A stretch of DNA of 64,000 bases from Paragonimus westermani (Eukaryota > Platyhelminthes > Trematoda > Plagiorchiida > Troglotrematidae), in assembly GCA_008508345.1 (NCBI GenBank), contig QNGE01000952.1, positions 62,001-126,000 of the forward strand. Direction: 5' to 3'. A program made the position numbers and the translations under genes. The stretch's first letter is position 1, and each line of letters starts with the position of its first letter. This document shows positions 13,890 to 24,850 of this stretch, in pieces. Below the pieces are notes generated by a model, which saw only the letters and a list, made by a program, of their open reading frames with translations, did not search any database and was not told the DNA's origin.

Positions 13890-14485
13890 TGGCAGATGTT
13901 GGGTGCACAGTCCATCTGTAATTACCGATGGCCGACTAGAAACCGCTTTATCTCACATCCGCTCAGAACTTCTCCTCTTGCACATGTGAATCGGAACAAG
14001 CTGAAAATCCATGTCGAAGAGCTTTGCTGTAATGTGAACAAGTGGTTGACCATTGTAGATCGAGTTCGTCTCCCGGGCTGGGGCCCTCGCGACTCACAGA
14101 ATCGGTGGTTGGAGACTCTAGGTGAGATGGCGGCTAATCGAGCTCAGTGGCGTGAATTGTGTCGTTGTTTGGAGGAGTTGTCTGGGAAGTCAGTGCATTT
14201 AATGACGCGGGGCAGTGAAAGCCTTAAGGAAGCTGTCTTGCTGATGACGCTTTACTCCCGCTTGTAGCTCGGTTGTGTTGTTTGCAAGGTGTAGGCACCT
14301 TGATTCTGAATGTTTGAATATGGACGTAGTCACTTTCACTAGTTAGGTCCCTTCCCGTCCCCTTCTTTTTCCTTCTCTCTTTCTATATAGGGTTTGCTTT
14401 TTCTTCATGGTTGTGTGACAGTTAAGCATTGGTGTGAACCACTGATGTATTGTTGTCTCTGCTGATAATGGTGATGATGAACAAA
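13890..14485 (+). mobile_element. RTE-type LINE, 5'-truncated 3' end
   Basis: The frame at 13896-14267 carries the C-terminal tail typical of flatworm RTE LINEs: VRLPGWGPRDSQNRWLETL, then MAANRAQWREL. The 3' UTR from about 14250 to 14470 matches, in reverse complement, the 3' UTR of the minus-strand RTE at 17,975-18,260. Shared points include the phrase around GTTTGCAA...GGCACCTTGATT, the C/T-rich block near 14,340-14,390, and the end AACCACTGATGTATTG. The copy ends in a short TGATGA-type tail at about 14,470-14,485, as expected for RTE target-primed insertions. Everything upstream, including endonuclease and RT, is missing. Confidence 0.75.
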
Positions 14486-15555
14486 TGAGGTTCACGGACG
14501 ACACTAATTAAAGAGCAAATTATACTGCTTTTCAAGCTCCTTACGTAAGTCACTTAAAATTTGCTTCTATGAGCTGTAGAAACTATGGGCTGACACTCAG
14601 TGACCGGAAAATCTAGAAGCGTTGAAAGAAAATAACAAGGAAAAGTGTCAATCTGTCCTCAAAACGACAAATATGTAAACGTTGTATTGTTGTTTGTGGT
14701 GTGTACTTTGTGTTTCGGAATAACGTGTAATACACTGAAATATTATACTATATGACCGACTGTAAACTTGTGCCGAGAATATTTTAAGGTACTACAGTGA
14801 AAATTACTTGAAAATTACATATAAGGACAGTGGACCTAGGTGACCCTGTTTCATAGCATTACTTAATTGCAATCAGTTACGGAATAAGTCAGTTTGTTCT
14901 AAACAGTGTACGAAACTTTAGTAGATACTCGAAATTCAAGTAAGAACCAATGTTCCTCCTGGATTCAACTCTGTACAACAATTGTCTCGCAGTAATTTTT
15001 ATGGTTGCGTGGTTCCCATGATTTGTACCTAAGGTGTTGTTTTGGTAACTAACTTGCTACGTGTTCTTTAAATGCATACGTGTTGCTAGTCTGGTTTGCC
15101 TTTACCTTGGTTGATTGTACCACATCGCCTAGTACCGGTGTAACACGCATGATCAGTTTTGTATTGCATGACGAGGTTAACTAGCCCCAATCATTTGAAC
15201 AACACACCGATCAAAGTGGTGAGTGCAACGATCGACAGTTTACATTACTTGATTTTCCCACGACGTCGTTTAATTATCGATTCAACAGTTTTATTCACTG
15301 CTAGATCTCCTCTAGCTAAGTTGTCTCAGATCCTCTCTACATGACTGGTGGGTACGATCAATGTTTCTTGCGGTAATTTTTACTGACATCTTTTTGTCGA
15401 TAATTCGCTTTTTACCTTCTTGCTTCATGGAATACACGGATAATACAAACAGCAAAAATGCAAACACTTTCACACCGCGGTTGCCGAAATACTCCCCTCG
15501 AAATCCCACGGTATAGTTCTGTCAAATCGAAGCAGTTTTTGCGACTAAGAACGTT
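14486..15555. other. No gene recognised
   Basis: Nothing identifiable on either strand between the RTE tail and the Gypsy gag remnant. Two short overlapping frames near 15,159-15,509 look random. Confidence 0.45.
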
Positions 15556-16290
15556 ATCTTTGAATCTATTAAGTTGCTGTATATGGTTCATTTACTATCT
15601 ACCTACTTCGCGGCAGGATTCGAGGATCTCTTGGAGGACATCTTCTCGGGGAACCCACACTACTTCATTCGAGCGTCAGTTGTTTGGCGTGTGGGACGGT
15701 CAGACGCAAAAATGTTCCGTGGTTTGTTTACCACCGTAGAGCTAGGGACAGAATGTCCTCACAACTTCTACAATACATACACGGGCTCCTGGGTAACTGA
15801 AAGCTGATGTATGACATTTTGAAACAATTTTGGTTGGATAAACTGACGTCAGATACGCGAGAGCTTATAACGGCTTCTGAAGGCGGTACTTTGGAAGAGC
15901 TAGCGGATATGGGAGATGAAACCATGTAAAGTCAAACTGCTAAACCAATGTACACCGGTTCCAAATCTCTTGGAGAGATGAAACTCACACAGAGGACTCA
16001 GAGTTGAGGAACGTTGTTGGAGAAGTCAGTGCCGGAATTGACCTGTTAACGAAACAAATTAACATGCCAGGAGTGTACGACAGAACACATTATTGATCGA
16101 ATTCACTCGAGCATCCTGGATAGTGTTGGTACCATCACAAATATGGCAACAAAGCAGTGAAGTGTGAGAAGCCATATACCTTCGCCTCTCGATCCCCGTT
16201 ACAGTCAAAATCCAAGGCCAGCCAGTAGCGGCGACTGCTGCGACTGGCAAACTTCTACCTAGGCGCCAACAGTATAAAATTCTCACTTCT
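15556..16290 (+). pseudogene. Gypsy LTR retrotransposon gag remnant (CsRn1/Boudicca-like)
   Basis: This is the capsid region of a Metaviridae-type gag, broken by frameshifts and stops. In order along the plus strand: NPHYFIRASVVWRVGRSDAK, then LFTTVELG, then after a frame change RMSSQLLQYIHGLLGN, then FWLDKLTSDTRELITASEGG and LEELADMGDETM. At 16,124-16,177 an open segment reads CWYHHKYGNKAVKCEKPYTF. That is the C-x2-H-x9-C zinc finger of trematode CsRn1-type elements, with the last Cys replaced by Tyr. Protease, RT and LTRs were not recognised next to it. The same kind of element probably gave the integrase piece at 42.5-43.1 kb. Confidence 0.8.
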
Positions 16291-17974
16291 AAATCGTTTT
16301 TCCTAATGCCTGTGACACTTCTCGTTCTAATTTCACTGAACTGTGAAGCCCCGACTCTTCAGGTTTCGAAGTCGTTTGCTGTCAAATCTTCATTCGACTC
16401 CTACCATCGTTTTCATTCTGATATTTTTGTTCTAGATCCGTACCTTTAATTAGGTCTTGTTTCAAATCAATATATATATCCGTACCCGCGCCTGTGATTC
16501 TACCGTAAGCTTTAAGTTGTATTGGATCTGAACAGTATATGGAAACTCAAGTGTGAATAGAAAGTCGAAATCTGATGAAAAGGAAAACAAATAACTCACA
16601 ATAGTTCGTGGAGGCACGTTGGTTTAGTTTTCCACTACATCAAATGAGGATTCTGCCGTGTTCCCCAGATAGTCTCGATGTCACGACCGAGATAATTCCA
16701 AAGACAGATAAATAAATAAATAAATTTACGGAACTAAACGGTTGATTCCGCTGAATTCTAACTCTTCCGAAGATTTGTACGCCACCGACCCTGAGCGCGA
16801 ACAGTAAACAGAACTCGCGAACTCGGAAGTGTAATATTTAAATTATTGATTACTCTGTGTATCGATTAACCTCGTTCAAACATCATGTGTGCATGCGAGG
16901 TTGGAGAAGATGAAAAGGCATGAATAACAATAAAAAAAATATGAAGTAGAAAATAGCGTACAGAACGCTAAAAAGTGTTATCACTACTTACTAACGTTTG
17001 AAGTCTTGTAGACATGATTCTCATAGTCAGTATGGTCGACTTCTTAGTTATAATCTCCTATGTGGTATGTAGCATTTTCCCGGCTTAATTTGCCTTGATA
17101 TTTTTCAGTGATATGATGATGTCATCTACCCGGAGGTGCTCAGAGTCATGCTTTCAGATTCCGAAGTCATTTAACTAGTCACTACGTAAGTAAAGATCAA
17201 CATTTGAGCCGTCTTTTGGTAGTCAGCCGAAGCTGGCTGCGCAGCGGATTGTTTGAAATCCGGAAGATAAACTATTACTACATGCCAAATGACAACCTAT
17301 CTTGACACATGCGCGACGTGTCCTCATCTATCAGTATAGATCAGCTTTCGAGGATAGTGTGTGTACACCTCTGATATCCCGCAATCGTGAAACACTGATT
17401 CCCACATTTTGCCCCGTCTTATTAAATGCCAGTAAACTGTCATTTAGAAAGTGATTTAGTTTGCCAAACCTTCCTCCGATTGATAGTACGGCGGTTTCCA
17501 TTACGATTGGAAGCTCTAAAATGTTTATTTTTATTGATTCCTGGTGGTTCGTTCTGGTCTGCATGCAAATAAGTTCAATCAGTTCAGTCTGGGCAAATAG
17601 ACACAATACCTACATTTATGAGGTGAAACTGTAATTGCGGTTACAAAGTTGCAATACAACCTATTCAGACAAACGTGTTCACGCTTTACCTCACCAACAT
17701 TTCTTACTGCGACAAGCATCTACCAGTAATTCGGTCTCAAAACATGGTTTAGTTATTATGTATCTGATTACTGTATCAGTCTGCTACATAATACCGTGTT
17801 GTTATGGAAGGTTTGGCTCTGCTAGAGCTCAGCAGTAGTACATGTCTCTAGTAACTAGAATTAGAATTTTCGAACAGCCATAAAAATCAAACCAGAATTT
17901 CAAAATCCCCCGTAAGAGATCTTGGATTGGTTGTGATAAACTTTTGTCATTTGTGGAACAGGAACACGGAAAGC
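16291..17974. other. No gene recognised; short AAAT microsatellite
   Basis: A small tetranucleotide repeat (AAAT)n is present at about 16,708-16,725, next to a TATA run near 16,471. No protease or RT of the neighbouring Gypsy element was found. The minus frame at 17,331-17,606 has no family signature. Confidence 0.45.
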
Positions 17975-18299
17975 AGTTCATAGGGGTCGTCGTCATCACA
18001 GACAGCAATACATCTGTGGTTCCCACTGAAACGTGAAAGCAAACTCTGTACAGAGATAGAGAAGAAAAAAGGAGAAGGGAAGAGACCTGATTACTAGAAG
18101 CGGTTACGTTCATATTCAAATATTCGAAATCAAGGTGCCTAAACTTTGCAAACAAGCAATCGAGCTGTAAGTGAAAGTAAGACGTCACCAACATGACAAC
18201 TCCCTTACGTCTTTCACTGCTTTGCGTCAGTAAATGCATCCACTTCATAGATAACTCGGTCAAACAACGACAGAATTCAGGCTGTTAAGTTCGATTATT

Positions 18300-18660
18300 C
18301 GATATTTCACTTGAAGTCTCCAGCCGCCGACTCTGTGAATCGCGAGGGCCTCAGCCATGGGGACGAACCCGATCTACAATGGCCAAATCCTTCGTGTATG
18401 ACTTAATTTGTGTATGCCAGATCATCATCTGTCCACCTCACATCTCATGACAGTCAGCCCCAGAATCAGCAGTCTGTCCGATGTAGCAGACAACTAGCTG
18501 ACATCCTTAATACGTGGCTTAACCATCTAAGATTGTGCACGTTTAGTAATTGGACAAAATGACCCGTCTGGCGACCACCACCAGATACCCGCCTTCCAGT
18601 CTCCCTGTTATCTACTCGATGGTACCACCCGATACGAGCGACCGAACGCAAACATCAGTG
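18300..18660 (-). pseudogene. RTE LINE C-terminal region
   Basis: The minus frame 18,651-18,466 contains SVARIGWYHRVDN and LRWLSHVLRM, the conserved tail of RTE reverse transcriptases (IARVGW..., LRWLGHVLRM). Further down, near 18,355-18,305, another frame keeps traces of the LPGWGPRDSQ block seen intact at 14 kb. Confidence 0.7.
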
Positions 18661-18979
18661 GTCAAGTGCCTGAAAACGATCCACATTTTCTGCCCTGAGC
18701 GGTCATGTTTCGCTGCCGTGAAGTAACACAACCCTCATTGTTGTCTTATGTGCATGATCCTTAATCTATAGAGAAATAGCTCTCTGTCGCCATAGATGCC
18801 CGGATTGATGAGTACCACCCTAACCTTAGAGATACGTGCTTATGTTTTTTCCCTACCTCTCCGTCGCTGTTTATGCAGCTTCTGATGTACACAAATCGAT
18901 CAACAACCTCTACGACTTCGTTGTCTAACACCTAATCTACGTGATCTCTGCTATCTTTCAGAAACACTTCACATTTTGA

Positions 18980-19390
18980 AGCTGCAAAGCTCAGAATGTG
19001 AAATAACGTATAGCATTGTTCATGCTGCTTGAAAGTTTTCAAAGAGTATCAGCTCGTCGTCACTGTAATCACGGTCAGTCCATTAGGAAGAGGTCCACGC
19101 GGACAAATGGCAGTTCTCTGTTGCTTCATCAGTGACAAAACAAAACAAAAATGTTGAAAGTGGGCAGTCTTGACTAACGCCATTGATGGTGTTCAAACTG
19201 TCAATGTAAACCTTAACTTGAGGTGAACTATGGGAATAAAGTGTCGACAGTATGTTCACGTAATTGGTCGGTACACTGTTGCTTTTAGGGGACTCTGTGA
19301 GTGTAACTCGGTCCATTGAATCGAACGCACTTTGTAGTCGAGAAATACGCCAATCGTAAGCTGGTGACACATGTGACGCTGATTCCAAAT
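18980..19390 (-). pseudogene. RTE LINE reverse transcriptase fragment
   Basis: The minus frame reads LQSAFDSMDRVTL (motif A region, the DSVDR of RTE), NYVNILSTLYSHSS, then NGVSQDCPLSTFLFCFV (motif B, usually GVRQGCPLSPFLF). Continuing past the frame end, YSDDELILFE at about 19,067-19,041 is the YADD catalytic box with Ala changed to Ser and both Asp residues kept. Stops follow immediately. The segment between this and the endonuclease is too decayed to align by eye. Confidence 0.75.
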
Positions 19391-20334
19391 TTGACGAGAG
19401 GTAAAATGTGATCTACACATCTCCTCTCAGGGCGAAACCATGCCCGCTCTTCCTTAATGTTTGTCTATCGTGCTGCAGTGAGTCAAAGGATTATAATGGA
19501 TACCAGAACTCCAGCAATGCCTGAGGTCAAACTAATTCCTCTATGGTTTTCGCAAGAGTCCCGGACTCGTTTCTTGAATATGAGTATTGATATCTAGTCA
19601 CTCTAGCAAGAATGGATATTCTCCTTTGTCCACACGAGTTGGAACAGCTGCGCCAAAGCCTCCACTTATACATCCTACCTTCTTTGAAATGTGCCGGCAA
19701 GAGATTGTATAAACCAGCGGCCCAATTACGTTCGACAGCCGAAATGTAATTGCGAACCTCAGTTTCAGCGGGTAATGCTGCATTACAGGTTTGTTGCGGC
19801 AACACAGTAGAAGCAGGAGGCCAAGCGAATTAATCCACAAAGGTTTTCTTCAACCGGTCTAACCTTCTGGGCTTGCTATAGATGAGTGTGTCACTTGCCT
19901 TACCGATAGCTTCACTGACAGTCGGTTGTTAGGGCCCAGTAACAGGGATAAGCTTGAAGTGTCTACCGATGTTCTTTGAAACGAAAATGATCTCCACTTC
20001 CTTAATTTTCTCATTAATCAAGCCTCACAGTCAGCGTTCAGGCTAAGTTTCAGTTTCTTACGGATAGCTCCCCTAAACTTGTGTGAGCTGCCAGAAGGAA
20101 TGTTCCGTCTGGCATCTGAAGACTCCAGGGAGTTCACCCAGATCCGATGTTTGTTAGACCCACAAACCCTCGTACCACATGCAACGGTACCCACTTCATA
20201 ATGGCCTCGGAGATGTGGGTCCAGCATCTATTAGGATCTTCGAGGTGAGAACTGCTAAACCTGATTCCTAAGCTGGTTTGATACCTATGCTTTATCAAAG
20301 GTATGGGTAGTTTCTCAACAGTCTGCCGATGTTG

Positions 20335-21289
20335 TCAATGGAGTCGTTGTCCAGGAAAAGTAAGAACGAAACAACAGCGTATCAACGCCTGATCTGAATC
20401 TGAATATTTGTCCCAATGTGAACTACATTCCGGAATGGAAACACGCCACCCATAAATAACAGCTACGTGGTCTATCTGAGACCAGGTCTGATTCGGAGGA
20501 AGGAAGAGCCTAGTATAGCATTGACGCGCGCTATGTCTAAAACTAGTGCTGGCCAAAAATAGTTTATGCTTAGCGCGTAGCTGCAACAATCGCTCGTAAT
20601 TATCCGACCTATGTGATGCTATCCCAAACCTGCCACCTAAATTAGACTCGACCTCACCAAGATGGCTGACCTCGGTGTTCATACCTCTGGCCTGAACGAC
20701 TGTATCAGAACCATGCGTCGACTGGAGGAGAATGGCCAGATTCAAGTGAAACGCGTCCTTGACGTCGAGGTTACTGCAGTAACTTGGAGAGTTCACTTGA
20801 GAGTTCTGCGCCTACAGCTGGCCTTAACAGAACCTGCAAGTAGATGGCACGAACTCTACTGTTAACAGAAATCCAGTCTACCATTATGGATGCTACCGTC
20901 GAGCTGAGGGCTACACCTACTCCAACCTGACCCGTAACGGCGGCCATTAACTCAGCCGAAGTGTGCAACCAGTATCGGGTAAACAGTGTGAGTGCTGTCA
21001 TTTCCTGGATTCTGGTCTCCAAAATGCAGCAGACATCGATACTCAACAAGTCCACTGTTCGTACGAGAGCAGCCTGTTGATCTATCTGCTTTAGCGTGCG
21101 AAAGTTGGAAACACTTATATGAATTAGCATTCTAGGTCTAGGTAAGGTACGAGGGAGGTCTGTTGTGGGACCTGCAGAGTAATAACCAAAAATGGGGTTT
21201 GGGAGGGGCCTGAGAACTAACTTTGATAGGACAGTGGGAGACGGGTCCGTACTTGGCATGTTTTCGCTTATCCACCTTGTTGTACACAC
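20335..21289 (-). pseudogene. RTE LINE endonuclease domain, broken
   Basis: This is an exonuclease-endonuclease-phosphatase fold that nicks target DNA for LINE insertion. Two overlapping frames cover it, so a frameshift lies near 20,780. The N-terminal part has SNFRTLKQIDQQAAL (conserved Asn), LLSIDVCCILETRIQE with the catalytic-type Glu of ETR, and GQVGVGVALS. The C-terminal part has VVQARGMNTEVSHLGEVE, LGGRFGIASHRSDNYERLLQL, the QIDHVAVIYGWR strand and DSDQALI. In that last motif the family normally has Ser-Asp-His, so the catalytic His is replaced by Gln. Confidence 0.8.
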
Positions 21290-21300
21290 GAGATAGGGTG

Positions 21301-22964
21301 ATTCGGTTCACACTATGAGACGGCCGATGCAGTACGGAATTATCGACGTTCTGAGTATTCATGGTTGTGTGTGGGCTAAAATACTGCGAGGACGCCCAGA
21401 CCTAGACAGCAGAACAATTGGGTTCTCATCCAGAGCCTTTGGTTCAAAAACCTGTACCACAAGACAGCCGGTGAGTGGCAGCCTATCGGAACTGGCATTT
21501 TTTTCTGGAAAGTTATGCCAACAATCTTCCAACCCCCAACCTAGAGGACCACGAAACTATAGTAGCTTTTCTAGTATGAATGATTGTCTGTGTGATCGCC
21601 GCACTGTCCAGTTTAGCCCACTAGGTCATCGAGATGCGCAAGCCGTTACACTGCGTCAAGTTCCAGTCTTGTTTTGACGGGAGTCTACCTTCGATTGACA
21701 TCAATGGTTCATTCAACATCAAAAACTGTGATCTGATTTGCCCACTACATATAAGGGAACTTGGCGAACAACGAAAGATATAGCGTTCAAAATGTCTATT
21801 CAATTTTTGTAGTATATGTTAGGGTGACTTTCGACTGGTCTGCTGCCGAACTGTATATTTCGTCGTGGTCTGTATAAGCGGTGAATCGAATAGGTCTTCA
21901 TAACGCCGTCCTTGTCATTACCAGAGCTAAAGCCGCAATCTAGCTTTTTATGAGACAACTGTGTTGACCGTTTCGAGATTGAATTCATATTGATTGTAGC
22001 CCAATTCTCATATGCAAGCGCTTGAAAACAACGTGAACGTTACGTGAAAGCCCATTGGGCTTGTTCAGTTGATTGCAGTCGACGACTCCAATACCAAAGG
22101 CATACATTACTGAAAGTTCTAGCAAATATGATACGCATTATGTTCGTCTTTGTGAAGTGGAGCAAAACGTCAGTGCGAATGCACGTGTTGTGGTCAATTT
22201 TTTGACGTGTCAATCTTTCAAATAGTTATTAGTATTCAATGAATTATTTAAGAGGTACACTCAAATGTCTGGTTTCAATTTGAATGATAAACCCTGCTTT
22301 TTGTCACAACGGTTTAAGGTAGAAGGTCATGAGACACTCGGGAAGCCTGAACGTTTGGTGTCGAAAGAGGGCAGGTGAATGTGTATGGAGCTGTGAAAAG
22401 TTTGAACGGAGTCTACCGCTGATCATTAATAATCTGTTTCTTCCAGACAGTATTGTTTTCGGAACGATTTACCACCTTAACGGTCAAACTTACACAGGAC
22501 AGTGTTTACGGTTCTCACTTGAGGCCTTTAGTTCAAAACAGGTTGTTTCGCAAGAAGGAAGCTCTATATCAACCGCCCTCGGTAATTATTCGTGAGTAAA
22601 GTACAACTCTGTTCCCTTTCCTGACCTGGAGACTCAGCAGTCGATGTTTTCCCAGGTCATTACTGAACTGAACATACATGACTTACTCCGTCGTTATGCT
22701 CATTGAGCCATTCAATTTAGCCCTATGAACAATCATAATGTGTCAACTGTCACGCCTCGATAAAGTTGCCGCTTCCTGTTATCTGTACACAACTCTACAC
22801 CGCTTTTTGTTGTGAGGATGAACTGCTGATTCGGCTTTTCCTTTTAAATTTCTGTTGAAGCCTTATTTGCAGTTTGTTTGCACACGAGAACAGCACTCAT
22901 TCTAGCTCTCCAAATTCCTTCTAGTCATTCTTGTTTACAGTCTCTCATCTTCGTATAAGGATGG
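21301..22964. other. No gene recognised
   Basis: The left edge may hold the RTE 5' UTR. The plus frames at 21,315-21,677 (120 codons) and 22,329-22,595 (88 codons) show no domain and no convincing splice sites. Confidence 0.4.
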
Positions 22965-23705
22965 TCTCGGTCGGGAACCTTACTGCTTGACCTCAGGTTA
23001 GACAGTGCAGCTTTTGAAACACTGGGTTCCCTTCAATAACCTCATCAACGCGGAAAGAAGGCATATGTTGCGATTTGTTTAAATTTCGTTTACTCTCATC
23101 AGCCGCAAACGTAAAACATGCAAGTTATATATGACAGACAATTAGAGATAGTCAGGGTATGGACACGCATACAATCACACCACGTATTTTGTCATCAACA
23201 CCACGGCAACCCTATAGGTTGCTTCAACCACTTTTGTGTACATAGCGCCGGTTGGTGAGCTCTAATCAACATGGCTTCGCTAAAGGCCAGTAGCCTCGGG
23301 TTCTGCTGACGTAACAATATTTTGAAAGAGTTAAGTGGGACCACCTGGTGACCTGTTATCATGAGGTGTCTGACAACCGATGATGCGGGGCTTCGAGTAA
23401 CCGATCCACCGGTTTCCAGTTTTTGTGTCATGCGCTGTTTTAACCAGTTTGGGACGTGTTCGGCCATAGGCTGAGCTAGCCGTCGGTATGTTCTGCCTAT
23501 GTGAACGTCACCGCAACTGCAAGTGAGAGACAGAATGGTCAGAACGACTGCGTTCGCGATTGTGTAGAACGAGTCCTTTCGTGGTGTGAACCAAGCGTAA
23601 TTGAGCAGCCGAATACGTACGGGTTGGGGCATACTTCAGTTTGTTCGTGATGTCGTTTGCCAGATGATCGCCTTCACCAACTTTAATCAACTCGCTTATC
23701 TCATA
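22965..23705 (-). mobile_element. Penelope-like element, 3' part with GIY-YIG domain
   Basis: On the minus strand: EGDHLANDITNKLKY (linker seen in all copies here), TYSAAQLRLVHTT, CSCGDVHIGRTYRRL (GIY-YIG core; CSCGD-x-HIGRT), AEHVPNWLKQRM, SSVVRHLMITGHQV, NSFKILLRQQNPRLLAFSEA and a terminal QKWLKQPIGLPWC followed by a stop. One frameshift near 23,525 separates the linker from the nuclease frame. The RT is absent. By eye it is about two-thirds identical at protein level to the plus copy at 27 kb. The 3' flank (22,970-23,190) aligns with the 3' flank of that copy and carries the same ribozyme. Confidence 0.85.
23068..23108 (-). ncRNA. PLE hammerhead ribozyme, probably inactive copy
   Basis: On the minus strand stem I is TTGCGG/TCGCAA with a terminal G-T wobble, core CTGATGA, a very short stem-loop II (GAGTAAAC), core GAA, then a degraded stem III. 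The residue before the cleavage position is A instead of the required U. It aligns base for base with the plus copy at 27,876-27,916 and lies at the same place relative to the GIY-YIG stop. Confidence 0.6.
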
Positions 23706-23844
23706 AGTAAAACCGGTGAACTTGCTGTGTGGTCTAAATCACGCAAACCCATCGTAGCATCATCTTCAGAACGTTTCATCAAGTTTGGTAAATTAATTGT
23801 TACTTAAAGCGAACATTACCCAAAGTAATGGCAACTATTGCATT

Positions 23845-24285
23845 TGAAAGTCTGGTGCATGTCCTTGCCAACACCTAGACTAGAATTCCGACCACGCTTT
23901 CATCCGGCAACGGCGTTGACCACTGAGCCATCCACCTCACATTAAGCAGGACCGAATTATCATATGTGAACACTCAGTCAGTTTCTCTTATGGATAATGA
24001 TCGGGTTGTCCGATCGCCTCGAGAGGGAACACACCTACTGTCCTGTTAACTCCAATCGATCATTCTTCGACTAGGACTTCTGTGCAAGTTGAAATCACAA
24101 AAATCATTGATTTGTTGAGCGGTATTTCGATCACTGAGCAGTAGTAGGGAAATTATTTCTGACACAGATAGAACATCACCCAAAATTGATCGCAGCTGTC
24201 GCATTCCCAGTCAGCTTCTTTCAAAAATTGCTCCTTTTACAGATCGTCACAAATACATACCTTTGCCACGGCTATTTGCTAATCA
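23845..24285 (-). repeat. Hammerhead SINE-like repeat, minus copy (copy 1)
   Basis: In the minus sense the order is hammerhead-region remnant, tail (GCGACAGCTGCGATC), body (GATCGATTGGAGTTAACAGG, then GAGGCGATCGG), leader (TTAATGTGAGGT), then a tRNA-like head with an A-box-like GGCTCAGTGGTCAA. The unit therefore starts and ends at the hammerhead and is circularly permuted relative to a head-first SINE. It abuts copy 2, which has the opposite orientation, at about 24,285. Confidence 0.75.
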
Positions 24286-24850
24286 TTGCTCATCAAAATA
24301 ACGCTAAATAAATTAATGATTTTCGTGATTGCAATTTGGAAAGAAGTCCTAGTCGAGGGGTCATCGATTAGAGTTAAGAGGACAGTTACTGTGTCTTTCC
24401 TCAGTTCTATCGGGCAGTCTAAACATTATTCATAAAGGAATATGACCAGGCGTTTACATCTAAAGTTTTAGTCGTGCCTGATGTGAGGTCAATGACGCAG
24501 TGGTCAACATGGTTGCCACATGAAAACGTGGCCGAAGCTCTAACCCAAGCCGTGACAGGGATATGCACTATCGACGCACTCTAAAGTGAGCGAGACTCGA
24601 GTTTGGTGTTTCTCATCGAAAGGGGCTGACTGCAAAATTCATGGGAATGCGATAATCACGATTAATTGTGAGCGTCCAATCTACATGAAAACTGAAATCT
24701 CATACTACTCACCACTGAGCAAAATACGGCTCTTCAAGTTAATGAGTTCTGTGATTTCAGTTTGGAGAGAAATCCTGTTCGAAAGGTGATCGATTGGAGT
24801 CAATGGGACAGTTACTGTCTCTTCTGGAGTCGATCGGGTAATCAGAGCAA
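24286..24850 (+). repeat. Hammerhead SINE-like repeat, plus copy with partial second unit (copy 2)
   Basis: Order: tail end, body, leader (CCTGATGTGAGGTCAATG), tRNA-like head (A-box-like GACGCAGTGGTC at about 24,493), hammerhead region, tail, and then the body again. The body phrase AAGAAGTCCTAGTCGAGG at about 24,343 recurs as AGAAATCCTGTTCGAAAGG near 24,768, giving a repeat period of about 425 bp. That is direct evidence for a tandem dimer origin. The copy stops near 24,850. Confidence 0.8.
24565..24609 (+). ncRNA. SINE hammerhead ribozyme, degenerate copy
   Basis: Same position as the well-preserved ribozyme motifs in copies 5 and 9. The stem I left arm GCACTA and the stem III palindrome ACTCGAGT are kept. 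The CTGACGA core is changed (TCGACGC), and the second core box is GAGA instead of GAAA. It shares these changes with copy 3 at 26.2 kb, so the two descend from one already mutated source. Confidence 0.5.

Larger units (their letters stand above)
17975..21300 (-). mobile_element. RTE-type LINE, near full length, decayed
   Basis: Read on the minus strand, the order is apurinic-like endonuclease (about 21,290-20,335), reverse transcriptase (about 19,390-18,980), the C-terminal RTE domain (about 18,660-18,300) and a 3' UTR (about 18,260-17,975) shared with the plus-strand copy at 14 kb. Many stops and frameshifts show that it is dead. It is the longest transposon copy in the window. The 5' end near 21,300 is approximate; the 3' end is set by loss of similarity near the AACCACAGATGTATTGC motif and a short GACGACGA tail. 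Confidence 0.85.
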
